Below, piece by piece: positions 1 through 7,969 of a stretch of 64,000 nt of DNA. Within the stretch, counting starts at the first letter, position 1. Every line of letters begins with the position of its first letter. The stretch covers positions 22,785-86,784 of the forward strand of contig WRCX01000002.1 in the NCBI GenBank assembly GCA_009783705.1, written 5' to 3'. Below the pieces are notes generated by a model. That model saw nothing but the letters and a program-made list of their open reading frames with translations. It searched no databases and was not told the origin of the DNA. Origin of the DNA: Candidatus Bathycorpusculum hydrogenotrophicum (GTDB lineage: Archaea; Thermoproteota; Bathyarchaeia; Bathyarchaeales; Bathycorpusculaceae). The position numbers and the translations under genes are program-made.

Positions 1-651
1 AGTCTCTGCATAATTGATGATAAGGCATCGGCAAACTGTGAACTTATCTATCGCCTCTATGCAGAAGCGCAAGTTAAACCCAATTTAAATGAAGCAAAGG
101 CATTGTTTGTGGGCATAGCCTTTGATACGCGCCATTTTGCACTGGCAAACTCACCCACATTTGGTATTCTTGCAGCTCTGGTAGAAGAGGGTATAGATGC
201 TCAGCAAACGCTTGCTCAATTTGCCCTGCCCATCGAAACCTCTGAGCGTATTGCTAAACTCAAAGCGTGTAAACGAGCAAAAATAGTTCAGGTGGATAAT
301 TGGATAATTGCACTCTCCCATGTGAGCGCCTTTCAGGCTCCAGCAGCAAAAGCCCTGATAGATTTGGGTGCACACGTATCAGCGGTTGCAGGCAAAAAGA
401 GCGGCAAAATTGAAATCAGCCTCCGAAGCGTCCGTCAATTTAACGAGGGCGCAGGCGTCCATCTTGGAACCGACATCGCAGCCCCCCTTGGAGAGTACTT
501 ACAAGGCATAGGCGGCGGCCATGCCATGGCATCAGGTGTGAGCGGCAAAGGAGAAATCCAAGACGCACTCAAACAATGCCTAACACTCCTAAAACAAAAA
601 ATAACCAAACCCGAGCAACCACCAACGGATAAAACTGTTGAAGATACCTAA
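1..651 (+). CDS. DHH/DHHA1-family phosphoesterase, 5' truncated by window edge
   Basis: The reading frame is open from base 1, so the N-terminus with the DHH metal site lies outside the window. The visible 216 residues end in a DHHA1 domain carrying the diagnostic GGGHAMASG motif about 40 residues before the stop. DHH/DHHA1 proteins are RecJ-like or oligoribonuclease-like phosphodiesterases that cleave single-stranded nucleic acid or small nucleotides with Mn2+; the exact substrate cannot be told from this half. The tail after the DHHA1 core is Lys/Thr/Pro-rich. No partner gene follows directly; 408 bases separate it from the ECF transporter operon. Confidence 0.85.
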   Translation, partial: SLCIIDDKASANCELIYRLYAEAQVKPNLNEAKALFVGIAFDTRHFALANSPTFGILAALVEEGIDAQQTLAQFALPIETSERIAKLKACKRAKIVQVDNWIIALSHVSAFQAPAAKALIDLGAHVSAVAGKKSGKIEISLRSVRQFNEGAGVHLGTDIAAPLGEYLQGIGGGHAMASGVSGKGEIQDALKQCLTLLKQKITKPEQPPTDKTVEDT

Positions 652-989
652 AGAACTTTAAGGGTTAGCTTTTTTTAAATCGCTTGTTTGTTTTTACCGT
701 TTTTTGAGCAGATTTGATTCCAGAAATATAGTACATATTGGCTCACAATTTCACACGTCCACATAATCTATCACCACATTTGATTTATTATAACCCGCCA
801 AAAAAAGGTCAAGCGATTGCATCCACAACCCCGCGCCCATCAAAAACCGCAAACAGATAAACCTCACAGCCACACCATAGAAGCCAAACACAGACCACCC
901 CCATAAGGTAAAGACCGACTTGTTGGTAACATGCAAACATATCGGCAGTAAGAAGTTTAGGGAATTTTTAATTATATCGAAGCATTTGT

Positions 990-1047
990 GTATAAAATCA
1001 GAAATGGGTAGCTACGCTTAAATGAGCAAACTTACGCTTAGAGGGGG
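990..1047 (+). promoter_or_regulatory. Promoter and ribosome binding site of the ECF operon
   Basis: A TATA-like box (gtataaaat, 990-998) lies about 65 bases before the ATG at 1060, and a purine-rich ribosome binding site (gaggggg, 1041-1047) sits 12 bases before the start. The rest of the 652-1059 gap shows no convincing gene, RNA or riboswitch fold by eye. Confidence 0.45.
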
Positions 1048-1059
1048 CAGGCACGAAAT

Positions 1060-1908
1060 ATGGCATTAATCGAAACTAGAAATCTCACCTATACCTATCC
1101 GGGCATATCCAAGCCGTCCATTGAGGATGTGTCTATCCAGATAGAGAAGGGAGAATTTGTCTTAATCACAGGGCCTAGTGGTTGTGGTAAGACGACTTTG
1201 TGTCGGTGTTTTAATGGGTTGGTGCCGCATTTTTATCAGGGTGAGATTAAAGGGGACATAACGGTTGCGGGTATAAATACGCTGGATCATCACACCTATG
1301 AGTTGGCTAAACATGTGGGTTTGGTCTTTCAGAATCCGGAGAATCAGTTATTTGCGCTCTCAATTGAGAAAGATGTGGCGTTTGGTTTAGAAAATGTGGG
1401 TGCTTCTCGAGAGGCGATGCGCCAAAAAGTGGATTGGGCGCTTCATCAGACAGGTATTTATGATATTAGGGATCGGTCTCCGCATGAGATTAGCGGGGGA
1501 CAACAGCAACGAGTGGCGATTGCATCAGTTTTGGCAATGGAACCTGAGATTATTGTTTTGGATGAGCCGACCTCTTTTTTGGATCCACTGAGTGCAGAGA
1601 AGATTTTTGAGGTTATCTACAAACTCAACAAAGAGCAGGGCATTACGGTTGTGCTAATTGAGCATCGGTTGGATTTAACGGCGAAATATACCAATCATCT
1701 TATCGTTATGGATCAGGGCAGAGTATGTTTGGAGGGAGATCCACGTGATATTCTCAGCAAGGAAGAAACACAACGTATTGGTGTGGGCATACCCAAAGCA
1801 ACTTTGCTCTATCAAATGTTAAAAAAAGAAGGATGCAGTTTGGGCAATAGAACACCTCTGTGTTCGGAGGAGCTGGCAGATCAAATTTTGGAGGCTCTTA
1901 GTAGATGA
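1060..1908 (+). CDS. ecfA1: Energy-coupling factor transporter ATPase 1
   Basis: ABC ATPase of an energy-coupling factor (ECF) vitamin or metal importer, acting on the cytoplasmic face of the membrane. Visible motifs in order are Walker A GPSGCGKTT (about residue 38), Q-loop VFQNPENQ, signature SGGQQQRVAIA and Walker B IIVLDEPTS with the following D-loop, then the switch histidine IEHRLD. The VFQNPENQLF variant is typical of EcfA/CbiO. The 282 residues match family length. It overlaps the next ATPase gene by four bases (ATGA), so the three ecf genes are one operon. No substrate-binding S component is adjacent, suggesting a shared, group II type module. Confidence 0.93.
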   Translation: MALIETRNLTYTYPGISKPSIEDVSIQIEKGEFVLITGPSGCGKTTLCRCFNGLVPHFYQGEIKGDITVAGINTLDHHTYELAKHVGLVFQNPENQLFALSIEKDVAFGLENVGASREAMRQKVDWALHQTGIYDIRDRSPHEISGGQQQRVAIASVLAMEPEIIVLDEPTSFLDPLSAEKIFEVIYKLNKEQGITVVLIEHRLDLTAKYTNHLIVMDQGRVCLEGDPRDILSKEETQRIGVGIPKATLLYQMLKKEGCSLGNRTPLCSEELADQILEALSR

Positions 1909-2729
1909 TTGAGATTTTAGATATTCACTATAGCTATCCCAGCAAGATAGAGGCTCTGAGGGGGGTTTCGCTTACTATCAAAGATGGGGAATTTGTTGCC
2001 ATCATGGGACAAAACGGGGCAGGCAAGTCCACCTTTGTTAAGCATTTTAATGGACTACTCAAACCCTCTGTGGGCAGCGTTAAAGTCGATGGAGTGGAGA
2101 CGACTAAGTCTAGTGTTGCGGCTTTGGCACGTAGTGTTGGGTTTGTGTTCCAAAATCCTGATCATCAGCTATTTAGTGAAACCGTTGAGGCTGAAGTGGG
2201 GTTCGCACTTAAAAATTTTGGATTTGACGCAAAAATAATTGAGGAGCGCATTACCGCGATGTTAGAGTTGCTTTCGCTTTCGCAGTACCGTAAAACCTCT
2301 CCGTTTCTGTTAAGCGGGGGAGAGCGTAAGCGGGTGGCTTTGGCATCGGTTTTAGCGTGTGATCCCAAGATGTTGGTCTTAGATGAACCTACCATTGGGC
2401 AGGATCATGAGCAGAAAGAAAAGCTTCAACAGTTCATCTTAAAGTTGCAGGAACAGGGAAAAACCGTTGTTGCGGTCACTCATGATGTAGAGTTTGTGGC
2501 TGAGTGTAATCCGCGTGTGGTTTTGATGCGGGAGGGTAAAATTGTGGCCGATGGCGAGGGGCATCAAATTCTAACTGATCCTGCGATGCTTGAGGCGGCC
2601 TCGATTGTTCTGCCTCAAATCGCGCAAGTATTTACTAAACTTTCAGCCGCAGGATTGCCTAAAGATATTATTGATATCTCAGAGGCTAAATCGGTTCTTC
2701 TAAAAGCCCTGGAGAAACGTAAACAATGA
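1905..2729 (+). CDS. ecfA2: Energy-coupling factor transporter ATPase 2
   Basis: Second ABC ATPase of the ECF module, expected to pair with the upstream one as a heterodimer. Walker A is GQNGAGKST (about residue 35), Q-loop VFQNPDHQLF, signature LSGGERKRVALAS, Walker B MLVLDEPTIGQD and switch VTHDVEF. The 274 residues are full length. Start and stop codons overlap both neighbours by four bases, indicating translational coupling. The coding strand is strikingly G+T-rich, unlike many other genes in the window whose coding strands are A+C-rich. Confidence 0.92.
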   Translation: MIEILDIHYSYPSKIEALRGVSLTIKDGEFVAIMGQNGAGKSTFVKHFNGLLKPSVGSVKVDGVETTKSSVAALARSVGFVFQNPDHQLFSETVEAEVGFALKNFGFDAKIIEERITAMLELLSLSQYRKTSPFLLSGGERKRVALASVLACDPKMLVLDEPTIGQDHEQKEKLQQFILKLQEQGKTVVAVTHDVEFVAECNPRVVLMREGKIVADGEGHQILTDPAMLEAASIVLPQIAQVFTKLSAAGLPKDIIDISEAKSVLLKALEKRKQ

Positions 2730-3496
2730 GTATTTTTGATGGTTTAAAGTTTCGCAGAGTTAACTCTATTATTCATAATCTGGATCCGCGTATCAAATTT
2801 ATCTATGTTATTGGGGTCTTCATTGCGGCGCTTTTGTTTCTTCAGATAATTCCGCTTGTGGCGCTGTTTTTGTTACAGTTACCGTTTGTGTTTTTGGCGC
2901 GTGTTCAGCGGCAGTGGATGCGTTCTTTGCGCGGTGCAGCGTTTTTGGCGGGGTTTATCTTTTTTATAAACATCGTTACAATCTTTTTGGGAAACAACTA
3001 CACGGTAACGCCTAGCAATATTGAGGGTGCCTTATCTATGACTCTGCGCTTTGTGGTGTTAGTGGAGTCATTTTCGGTGTTTTTCTTAACCACCTCTCCG
3101 GATCATCTGGGGTTGGCTTTGGAGCAGTCTCGGGTGCCCTATGAGTTTGCATTTGCATTTACTACTGCGGTACGTTTTGTGCCGGTATTGGCTGAGGAGG
3201 CTCAAACCATCATGGATGCTCAAAAAGCAAGGGGATTAGAATTGGAGAAGGGCAATCTGCTAAAACGCATCCGCAACTACATACCCATTTTGATTCCTTT
3301 GATTGTGAGTGCTATTCGGCGAAGTCTTGAACTCGCTGAAGCTATGGAATCACGCGCTTGGGGAGCATGCAAAAAACGCACCAACCTATATACACTACGG
3401 CTACACAAAGGAGACTATGTGCTACTGGGAATCACGGCAATAATTGTGATCGGTGCAATCTATGCATACTTCTATGTGTCAATTCCCACATTGTAA
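2726..3496 (+). CDS. ecfT: Energy-coupling factor transporter transmembrane subunit EcfT
   Basis: Membrane scaffold of the ECF importer, linking the two ATPases to an S component. It has several strongly hydrophobic segments in the first 130 residues and one near the C-terminus. The two coupling motifs that dock into the ATPases are visible: an ARG motif in QKARGLELEKG (about residue 172) and a second in AMESRAWG (about residue 208). The 256 residues are normal for the family. It is the last gene of the operon; a candidate S component is encoded far away at 30554-31105. Confidence 0.92.
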   Translation: MSIFDGLKFRRVNSIIHNLDPRIKFIYVIGVFIAALLFLQIIPLVALFLLQLPFVFLARVQRQWMRSLRGAAFLAGFIFFINIVTIFLGNNYTVTPSNIEGALSMTLRFVVLVESFSVFFLTTSPDHLGLALEQSRVPYEFAFAFTTAVRFVPVLAEEAQTIMDAQKARGLELEKGNLLKRIRNYIPILIPLIVSAIRRSLELAEAMESRAWGACKKRTNLYTLRLHKGDYVLLGITAIIVIGAIYAYFYVSIPTL

Positions 3497-3685
3497 GCTT
3501 GCTACTACTATAATCAAACAAACAACAAAAAGAAGATGCATAGAACCCACAAAAAGCAGATAGCCAAACAGATATTTGTGCAGGAACCAAAGGCTAAATG
3601 GCAGGGAAGTAGCGGTAAAGGAAAGGGCAAGCTAATATTCCTTAACATTTGATTAATAGAAGTATTAGTAGCATGATGTGATGTT

Positions 3686-4561
3686 ATGGCTGAGCGTACT
3701 CGTTTTGGACCTGCAGGTGTGCCGCCTATGTTTCGGCTGTTAGGGGCGTCTACGTTTGATACTCCGCGTTTGCTTTGTGAGGAAGGTTTAGATGCGTTTG
3801 AATATCAAGCGGTAAGGTGGGGTCCCAAACCGCAGATAAAAGAGGCTGATGCTCGTCGGCTAGGGGAGGAGGCAAAGCGCAATGATGTTAAGCTCAGTAT
3901 GCATGGCAGCTACTTTATCAATCTCTCAGGCAAACCTGAAGTGGTAAAAGCCAGCAAACAGCGCATTATAGCCTGTGCAACGGGCGCTGAGTGGATGGGC
4001 GCAGGGGTTATGGTGTTTCATATGGGGTTCTATGGGATGTTTGAAAAAGACTATGCGCTTAAATGTTCTATTACAGCACTCAAAGAAATCCACTCTGAGA
4101 TGCAAAGTTTGGGGTTGAAGGTCAAGTTGGGGCCCGAAACCATGGGACGTAAATCCCAAGTGGGCACTTTGGATGAAATCATAGCCATTAATCGTGAAGT
4201 TGAGGGTACGCAACTAGTCGTTGACTGGGGACATCTCCATGCCCTACATCATGGGGCCTTCAAAACTGTAGATGACATGCGACACATAGCTGAAAAAATC
4301 GAGCAAGAACTCGGTACTCAAACCCTGCGCAACATGCATTGCCATTTCTCAAAAATAGAATTCACAAGCCAAGGAGAAAAAAAGCATCACCCCCTTGATG
4401 AAGAGCAGTTTGGACCTGATTTTGGGATGCTATCAGAGGTAATTTTAGATTTTGGGATGCATCCTACATTTATCTGCGAGACACCAATTCTAGATGTTGA
4501 TGCCCGAAAAATGAAGGAAATTCTTCAACAAGCCCAAAAACAAAGACAAGAACAAAAATAA
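3686..4561 (+). CDS. Endonuclease IV-like TIM-barrel protein
   Basis: Likely AP-endonuclease (Nfo) family 2 protein, a Zn-dependent TIM barrel that cuts DNA 5' of abasic sites. The expected metal-ligand landmarks are present in order: SMHGSY (about residue 71), VFHMGFYG (about 111), GPETMGR (about 147), VVDWGHLHA (about 182), MHCHFS (about 220) and ICETP (about 264). The 291 residues match the family. Related barrels act on sugars, so the exact substrate is inferred, but the spacing favours endonuclease IV. The gene is monocistronic. The ATG at 3686 is the first in frame. Confidence 0.75.
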   Translation: MAERTRFGPAGVPPMFRLLGASTFDTPRLLCEEGLDAFEYQAVRWGPKPQIKEADARRLGEEAKRNDVKLSMHGSYFINLSGKPEVVKASKQRIIACATGAEWMGAGVMVFHMGFYGMFEKDYALKCSITALKEIHSEMQSLGLKVKLGPETMGRKSQVGTLDEIIAINREVEGTQLVVDWGHLHALHHGAFKTVDDMRHIAEKIEQELGTQTLRNMHCHFSKIEFTSQGEKKHHPLDEEQFGPDFGMLSEVILDFGMHPTFICETPILDVDARKMKEILQQAQKQRQEQK

Positions 4562-4615
4562 GGTAAAATGTTAGCGGACAGAGACCCCCCGCTACTTTCT
4601 ACAATAACCAAGCAT

Positions 4616-4819
4616 CTATGTCTCAGCGGGGTTCTTTGCGCTTAGTTTGCGGCTCAACACTAAGCCTTCTTTTAGAAAGAGAAGCATTGCCACCAAAGTT
4701 AGGCCTGTTAAAACTAAGAAACGTACTTCAATTACTAAAAAGCCCTCAACAACCAAGCTGAGCAATATTAGACTTATTTCTGCTACAAAAGCGCCTATAA
4801 AAAAGAAAGAATAAAACAT
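4616..4819 (-). CDS. Small two-helix membrane protein
   Basis: A 67-residue protein made almost wholly of two hydrophobic helices (about residues 4-27 and 33-51) followed by a basic Lys/Arg tail. I do not recognise a family. The ATG at 4819 is preferred over a TTG one codon upstream. It is convergent with the endonuclease IV-like gene. Topology would place both ends on the same side of the membrane. Similar tiny membrane proteins are seen at 41172, 57181 and 59541. Confidence 0.45.
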   Translation of the reverse strand: MFYSFFFIGAFVAEISLILLSLVVEGFLVIEVRFLVLTGLTLVAMLLFLKEGLVLSRKLSAKNPAET

Positions 4820-4822
4820 CAA

Positions 4823-5234
4823 TGGGGCACAAGACTCTTACCAACCATATATGGCAAAAAAAATAAACAACCTGTTAGTTGCTATGGAAAACACCAAAAA
4901 TATTACACCGCTAAGGATAATATAGAAAGAAAAAGCATCCAGTAATTTTATGCTCAATTTAGCAGATTATTTTGGTCCAAAAATCACAAACAACGCCGAC
5001 ATACACAAGCTATACCACCATTTTAGCGTTTTAAAATCTCAACTATCACTTTCACACCTTTGTTGAAAGGAGCACATATAATCAAATTGTCAACCAATTT
5101 AGAATATCAACAATTTAGCCAAATCCATGCATCATATATAAAATGACTTAAAACATAATTATTTTGAATTAGGGATAATGTTTTTATAATTTCGTGACCT
5201 CCAAATAAAAAAATCACAACCGAGCGAAAGGTAG
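4823..5234. other. Intergenic stretch with no recognised gene
   Basis: About 410 AT-rich bases. No reading frame with a convincing start, no RNA fold and no repeat could be supported. A promoter for the dehydrogenase gene must lie at the right end, but the many AT-runs do not allow one TATA box to be singled out. Confidence 0.4.
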
Positions 5235-6134
5235 ATGGCTGTAAATGTTTGCATTATGGGTTTAGGTAACATAGGATTACCAGTTGCCCAACACATCTCA
5301 AAAATATACAAACAAACCCAAGGATACGACATATCCCAACAAGCCATAAAAACAGCCAAACAAAACGGAATCAACACCACAACCAAACTCCCATATGCAG
5401 ACATCTATGTAATCACAGTCAACACCTGGTTCCGCAATAACCAACCCGACATGAGTGCCATCGAAGACTGCACAAAAAAAGCAGCCAAACTCAACCCCGA
5501 CGCGCTCATATGCTATGAATCAACCCTAACCATAGGCACCGCACGAAAACTCGCCGCAAAATACAAACTAACCAACATAGCCGTCTGCCCTCACAGATGG
5601 TGGAAACAAGAAGAAGACAAACACGGCGTCGTACAAATAAGAGCCTTGGGTTCACTAAACCAACAAAGCCACACAAAAGCCCTTGAATTCTACAACACCC
5701 TAGGCATACCCACCCACCCCGTTAACTCCCTAGAAATCGCCGAACTAACCAAACTAGCCGAAAACACCTACTACTATCTCCGTATCGCATATGGCCAAGA
5801 ACTAAAACTCCTCTGTGACGAAAACAATCTAAACTATGACGAACTACGCGACGCCGCCAACACAAAATGGAATGTAGATCTGCCTGAAGCACGCAACGGC
5901 ATAGGCGGAGAATGCCTCCCAAAAGACATACAATTCCTCATAAACACCTACCCAACAACCGCCCTGCTCCAAGCCGCCATAATAGCAGACAAAAACTACC
6001 AAACAAAACAACAACACAACAACAAAACCCCCAAACAGACAACAACAAAATCCCCACGTAAAACAACAAAAACTACGCGCACACAATCAAACTTACAAAC
6101 CGAAATCAGCACATCACAAGATAGATCGAGTTAA
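5235..6134 (+). CDS. Short UDP-glucose/GDP-mannose dehydrogenase-like protein
   Basis: Related to NAD-dependent nucleotide-sugar dehydrogenases, which oxidise UDP-hexoses to uronic acids for surface polysaccharides. It begins with a Rossmann dinucleotide motif (GLGNIG, residues 9-14) and contains the catalytic-cysteine motif GIGGECLPKD (about residue 231). It is only 299 residues against about 430 usual: the C-terminal sugar-nucleotide-binding domain is absent and replaced by a 45-residue Thr/Lys/Gln-rich tail. The coding strand is extremely A+C-rich with few G- or T-ending codons. No glycosyltransferase or other sugar gene is nearby. It may be a different sugar dehydrogenase or a truncated one. 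Confidence 0.7.
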   Translation: MAVNVCIMGLGNIGLPVAQHISKIYKQTQGYDISQQAIKTAKQNGINTTTKLPYADIYVITVNTWFRNNQPDMSAIEDCTKKAAKLNPDALICYESTLTIGTARKLAAKYKLTNIAVCPHRWWKQEEDKHGVVQIRALGSLNQQSHTKALEFYNTLGIPTHPVNSLEIAELTKLAENTYYYLRIAYGQELKLLCDENNLNYDELRDAANTKWNVDLPEARNGIGGECLPKDIQFLINTYPTTALLQAAIIADKNYQTKQQHNNKTPKQTTTKSPRKTTKTTRTQSNLQTEISTSQDRSS

Positions 6135-6171
6135 TGCATTAACCAGTGCATTTCGTCAGTTTATTTCAAGG

Positions 6172-6671
6172 TTAGACACTACGAGTAAGCTTCTTTCGGT
6201 TATATAGAAGTATGATAGTTAACGCCGCTATTATGATGTATAATGCCGTCACAATACCAATCAGGCAAACTAAACCCCACTATTACGGCGCCAGTTTGAT
6301 CTGATGAAGTTTGATTGGGAGTTAAATCAGGTTGATTTGGCGCTTCATCAGAATATGTGGGCATAGTTAGAGTTTTTGTGCTACTCCAGCCGCTTTTTTC
6401 ACCTGTCCAGACATAGTCGGTAGGGGATTTGAGATTATTTGTGTAACATCCCCATTCATTGCTTCAACTTGAAAATCTATCTTTGATCCAGGAAAAGCTT
6501 GAAAGCCAGATCCGGAAATTCCCGCATCAAACCAGTCACCACTGCCTCCTCGAAAAGCTATCACGGTGTATTGAGAGTCGGTTTGATCTGGAAATCCCTG
6601 TGAAGACCGAAAACATTCAGTCCAGCTGTCTTCTGAGGCAAAATATCCTTTAGTTCTAATGTTATACGCTA
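6172..6671 (-). pseudogene. C-terminal remnant of a membrane-anchored surface protein, cut by an IS element
   Basis: Reading the minus strand from the IS edge gives a secreted-type sequence (motifs SQYTVIAFRGG and GDWFDAG), which continues in a second frame as DYVWTGEKSGWSSTKTL and then a Pro/Asn/Gln/Thr linker. A third frame gives a membrane helix ending LLYNRKKLTRSV and a stop at 6172. Two frame changes are needed, one base lost in a C run near 6415 and one gained in a G run near 6288. The 5' part is missing: only about 65 bases lie between the IS and the next gene. The layout of linker, helix and basic end resembles the kelch protein at 18549. Confidence 0.7.
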
Positions 6672-6702
6672 GTGCTTTGTAACATCTAAAAGTTTATAGT
6701 TT
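6672..6702 (+). repeat. Left terminal inverted repeat of the IS630 element
   Basis: Thirty-one bases that are the exact reverse complement of 7874-7904. The transposase stop codon at 6686 lies inside it. Confidence 0.93.
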
Positions 6703-7363
6703 GACCGGGTAGTTTTTTCAGTTTTATGCGTGCATCTTTGGTGGTGAATTGCCAGTCAACACCTTTCTGAGTTTGATTACGCTCAATATGCCAAGCGGTC
6801 AACTCAACATTGAGCGATTCAATATTTGAAATACGTCTTTTTCCAAGACATTGCACCCCAAGAACCGACAACTCTACCTCAGCAACATTTAACCAGCCGC
6901 CATGCTTAGGAGTAAAATGAATCTCTAAGCACTGTGCCAAACCAAACGCCCTCTCCGCAACAAACGCCCCATACAACGCAGACAACCCATGCGTATTCAA
7001 ATTATCCAAAACTAACACCACCCGCTCAGCATCAGGATATTGTTCCTCAAGCAGCCAACGCAGCTTATGCGCCCAATCTACTTTTGTTCGATACACCAAA
7101 GCCTCCACATGACGCCACCCAACCAAAGGCTCACAAAACACAAAAATGCTGCACACACCCATACGCACATACTCATTATCAACCCAAAGGACCAAACCCG
7201 AACGCGTTGACAACAGCTCACATACATCTAATAGAAGCTGATATAATTTCTCATCCATACAAACAACCGATTTCTTAGCATCATAGGGGCAAGCATAAAC
7301 AGCTAAAACATCCTCCAGGGCAGCGACAAAGGCACTATTTTGATGCGGAAGTATGCACCACAT
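6686..7363 (-). CDS. IS630 transposase, catalytic (DDE) frame
   Basis: Carries the RNase H-fold DDE domain that cuts and joins the IS ends. The triad is visible as VCMDEK (about residue 37), LVLDNLNTH (about 122) and the glutamate in [10 protein letters not shown] (about 159). The frame-matched sequence KPHLKKMWC upstream of its ATG shows that the domain is normally read as a continuation of the helix-turn-helix frame at 7369-7836. Joining needs a -1 shift at a run of seven A (minus strand, about 7391-7397). The C-terminal [13 protein letters not shown] motif is typical of IS630. Confidence 0.9.
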   Translation of the reverse strand: MWCILPHQNSAFVAALEDVLAVYACPYDAKKSVVCMDEKLYQLLLDVCELLSTRSGLVLWVDNEYVRMGVCSIFVFCEPLVGWRHVEALVYRTKVDWAHKLRWLLEEQYPDAERVVLVLDNLNTHGLSALYGAFVAERAFGLAQCLEIHFTPKHGGWLNVAEVELSVLGVQCLGKRRISNIESLNVELTAWHIERNQTQKGVDWQFTTKDARIKLKKLPGQTINF

Positions 7364-7368
7364 TTTCT

Positions 7369-7836
7369 TTAAATGAGGTTTAAATTGTGTTTTTTTAAAA
7401 GCCGCTTCACACTCATATGGGATAATGTGTTAACGTATCCCAGCTTGATGCTTTTATCGGCTAGGAGGCGCAGGGTCCATTTTGCGTAGCCGTCAGGGGG
7501 TTTGCTGCATGCTAGGGCGATGATGTGAGCTTGTGTTTCGTCTGTTATTTTTGGTGCTATGGGGGGTGTGGTTCTCTTTTTGCGCTGCAAAAAACGGGTT
7601 ACTGTTTGGGCAGCGAAAAAAGCGTTTTTTACGTTACTGATTGTTTGATTGCTTACGCCTATTCTTTTTGCGATTTTGGTTTGTTTTTCTTTTTTTCTCC
7701 CCTCAGACTCATCTAGGGCTAAAATTATTTTTGCACGATTAACCAGCCTCACACTGTGTTTGTCTTTGGCACTAAACCGCTCAAGCTCAGCTCTATCAGA
7801 CGAACTTAACACAACACCAACATACTTACCTTTCAT
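7369..7836 (-). CDS. IS630 transposase, DNA-binding (helix-turn-helix) frame
   Basis: N-terminal 155 residues of the transposase. It contains a homeodomain-like helix-turn-helix ([20 protein letters not shown], about residues 55-74) and a second winged region, which bind the terminal repeats. It ends at a TAA eleven codons past an A7 run; a ribosome slipping back one base on A_AAA_AAA would read [11 protein letters not shown] and enter the DDE frame. Whether this is programmed frameshifting or a mutation cannot be settled here, but A-run slippage is well known in insertion sequences. Confidence 0.88.
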   Translation of the reverse strand: MKGKYVGVVLSSSDRAELERFSAKDKHSVRLVNRAKIILALDESEGRKKEKQTKIAKRIGVSNQTISNVKNAFFAAQTVTRFLQRKKRTTPPIAPKITDETQAHIIALACSKPPDGYAKWTLRLLADKSIKLGYVNTLSHMSVKRLLKKHNLNLI

Positions 7837-7873
7837 AACATCACACTACCAATAGAGAACAACACAACAAACA

Positions 7874-7904
7874 AAACTATAAACTTTTAGATGTTACAAA
7901 GCAC
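7874..7904 (-). repeat. Right terminal inverted repeat of the IS630 element
   Basis: Exact 31-base inverted copy of 6672-6702, followed by the duplicated TA at 7905-7906. It lies 38 bases upstream of the transposase start. Confidence 0.93.
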
Positions 7905-7969
7905 TAGATTTAAAAATAGGGTCTCAAGCAGGCGGTAGCTTAGTTGCTGTTTGAGGTTCTGATTGTGGG

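Larger units (their letters stand above)
6672..7904 (-). mobile_element. IS630-family insertion sequence, apparently complete
   Basis: A 1233-base element bounded by perfect 31-base inverted repeats (6672-6702 and 7874-7904, outer end gtgctttgtaac). It is flanked on both sides by TA (6670-6671 and 7905-7906), the target duplicated by IS630/Tc1/mariner elements. It carries two overlapping-phase transposase frames on the minus strand with a DDE catalytic triad. The ends are identical to each other, which suggests recent movement. It inserted into the surface-protein remnant at 6172-6671. Confidence 0.93.

Noticed and set aside
751-936. 61-residue hydrophobic minus-strand frame in the gap before the ECF operon
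   Set aside because: No ribosome site, odd Trp/Phe-rich composition and no recognisable helix pattern; likely chance in C-rich DNA.
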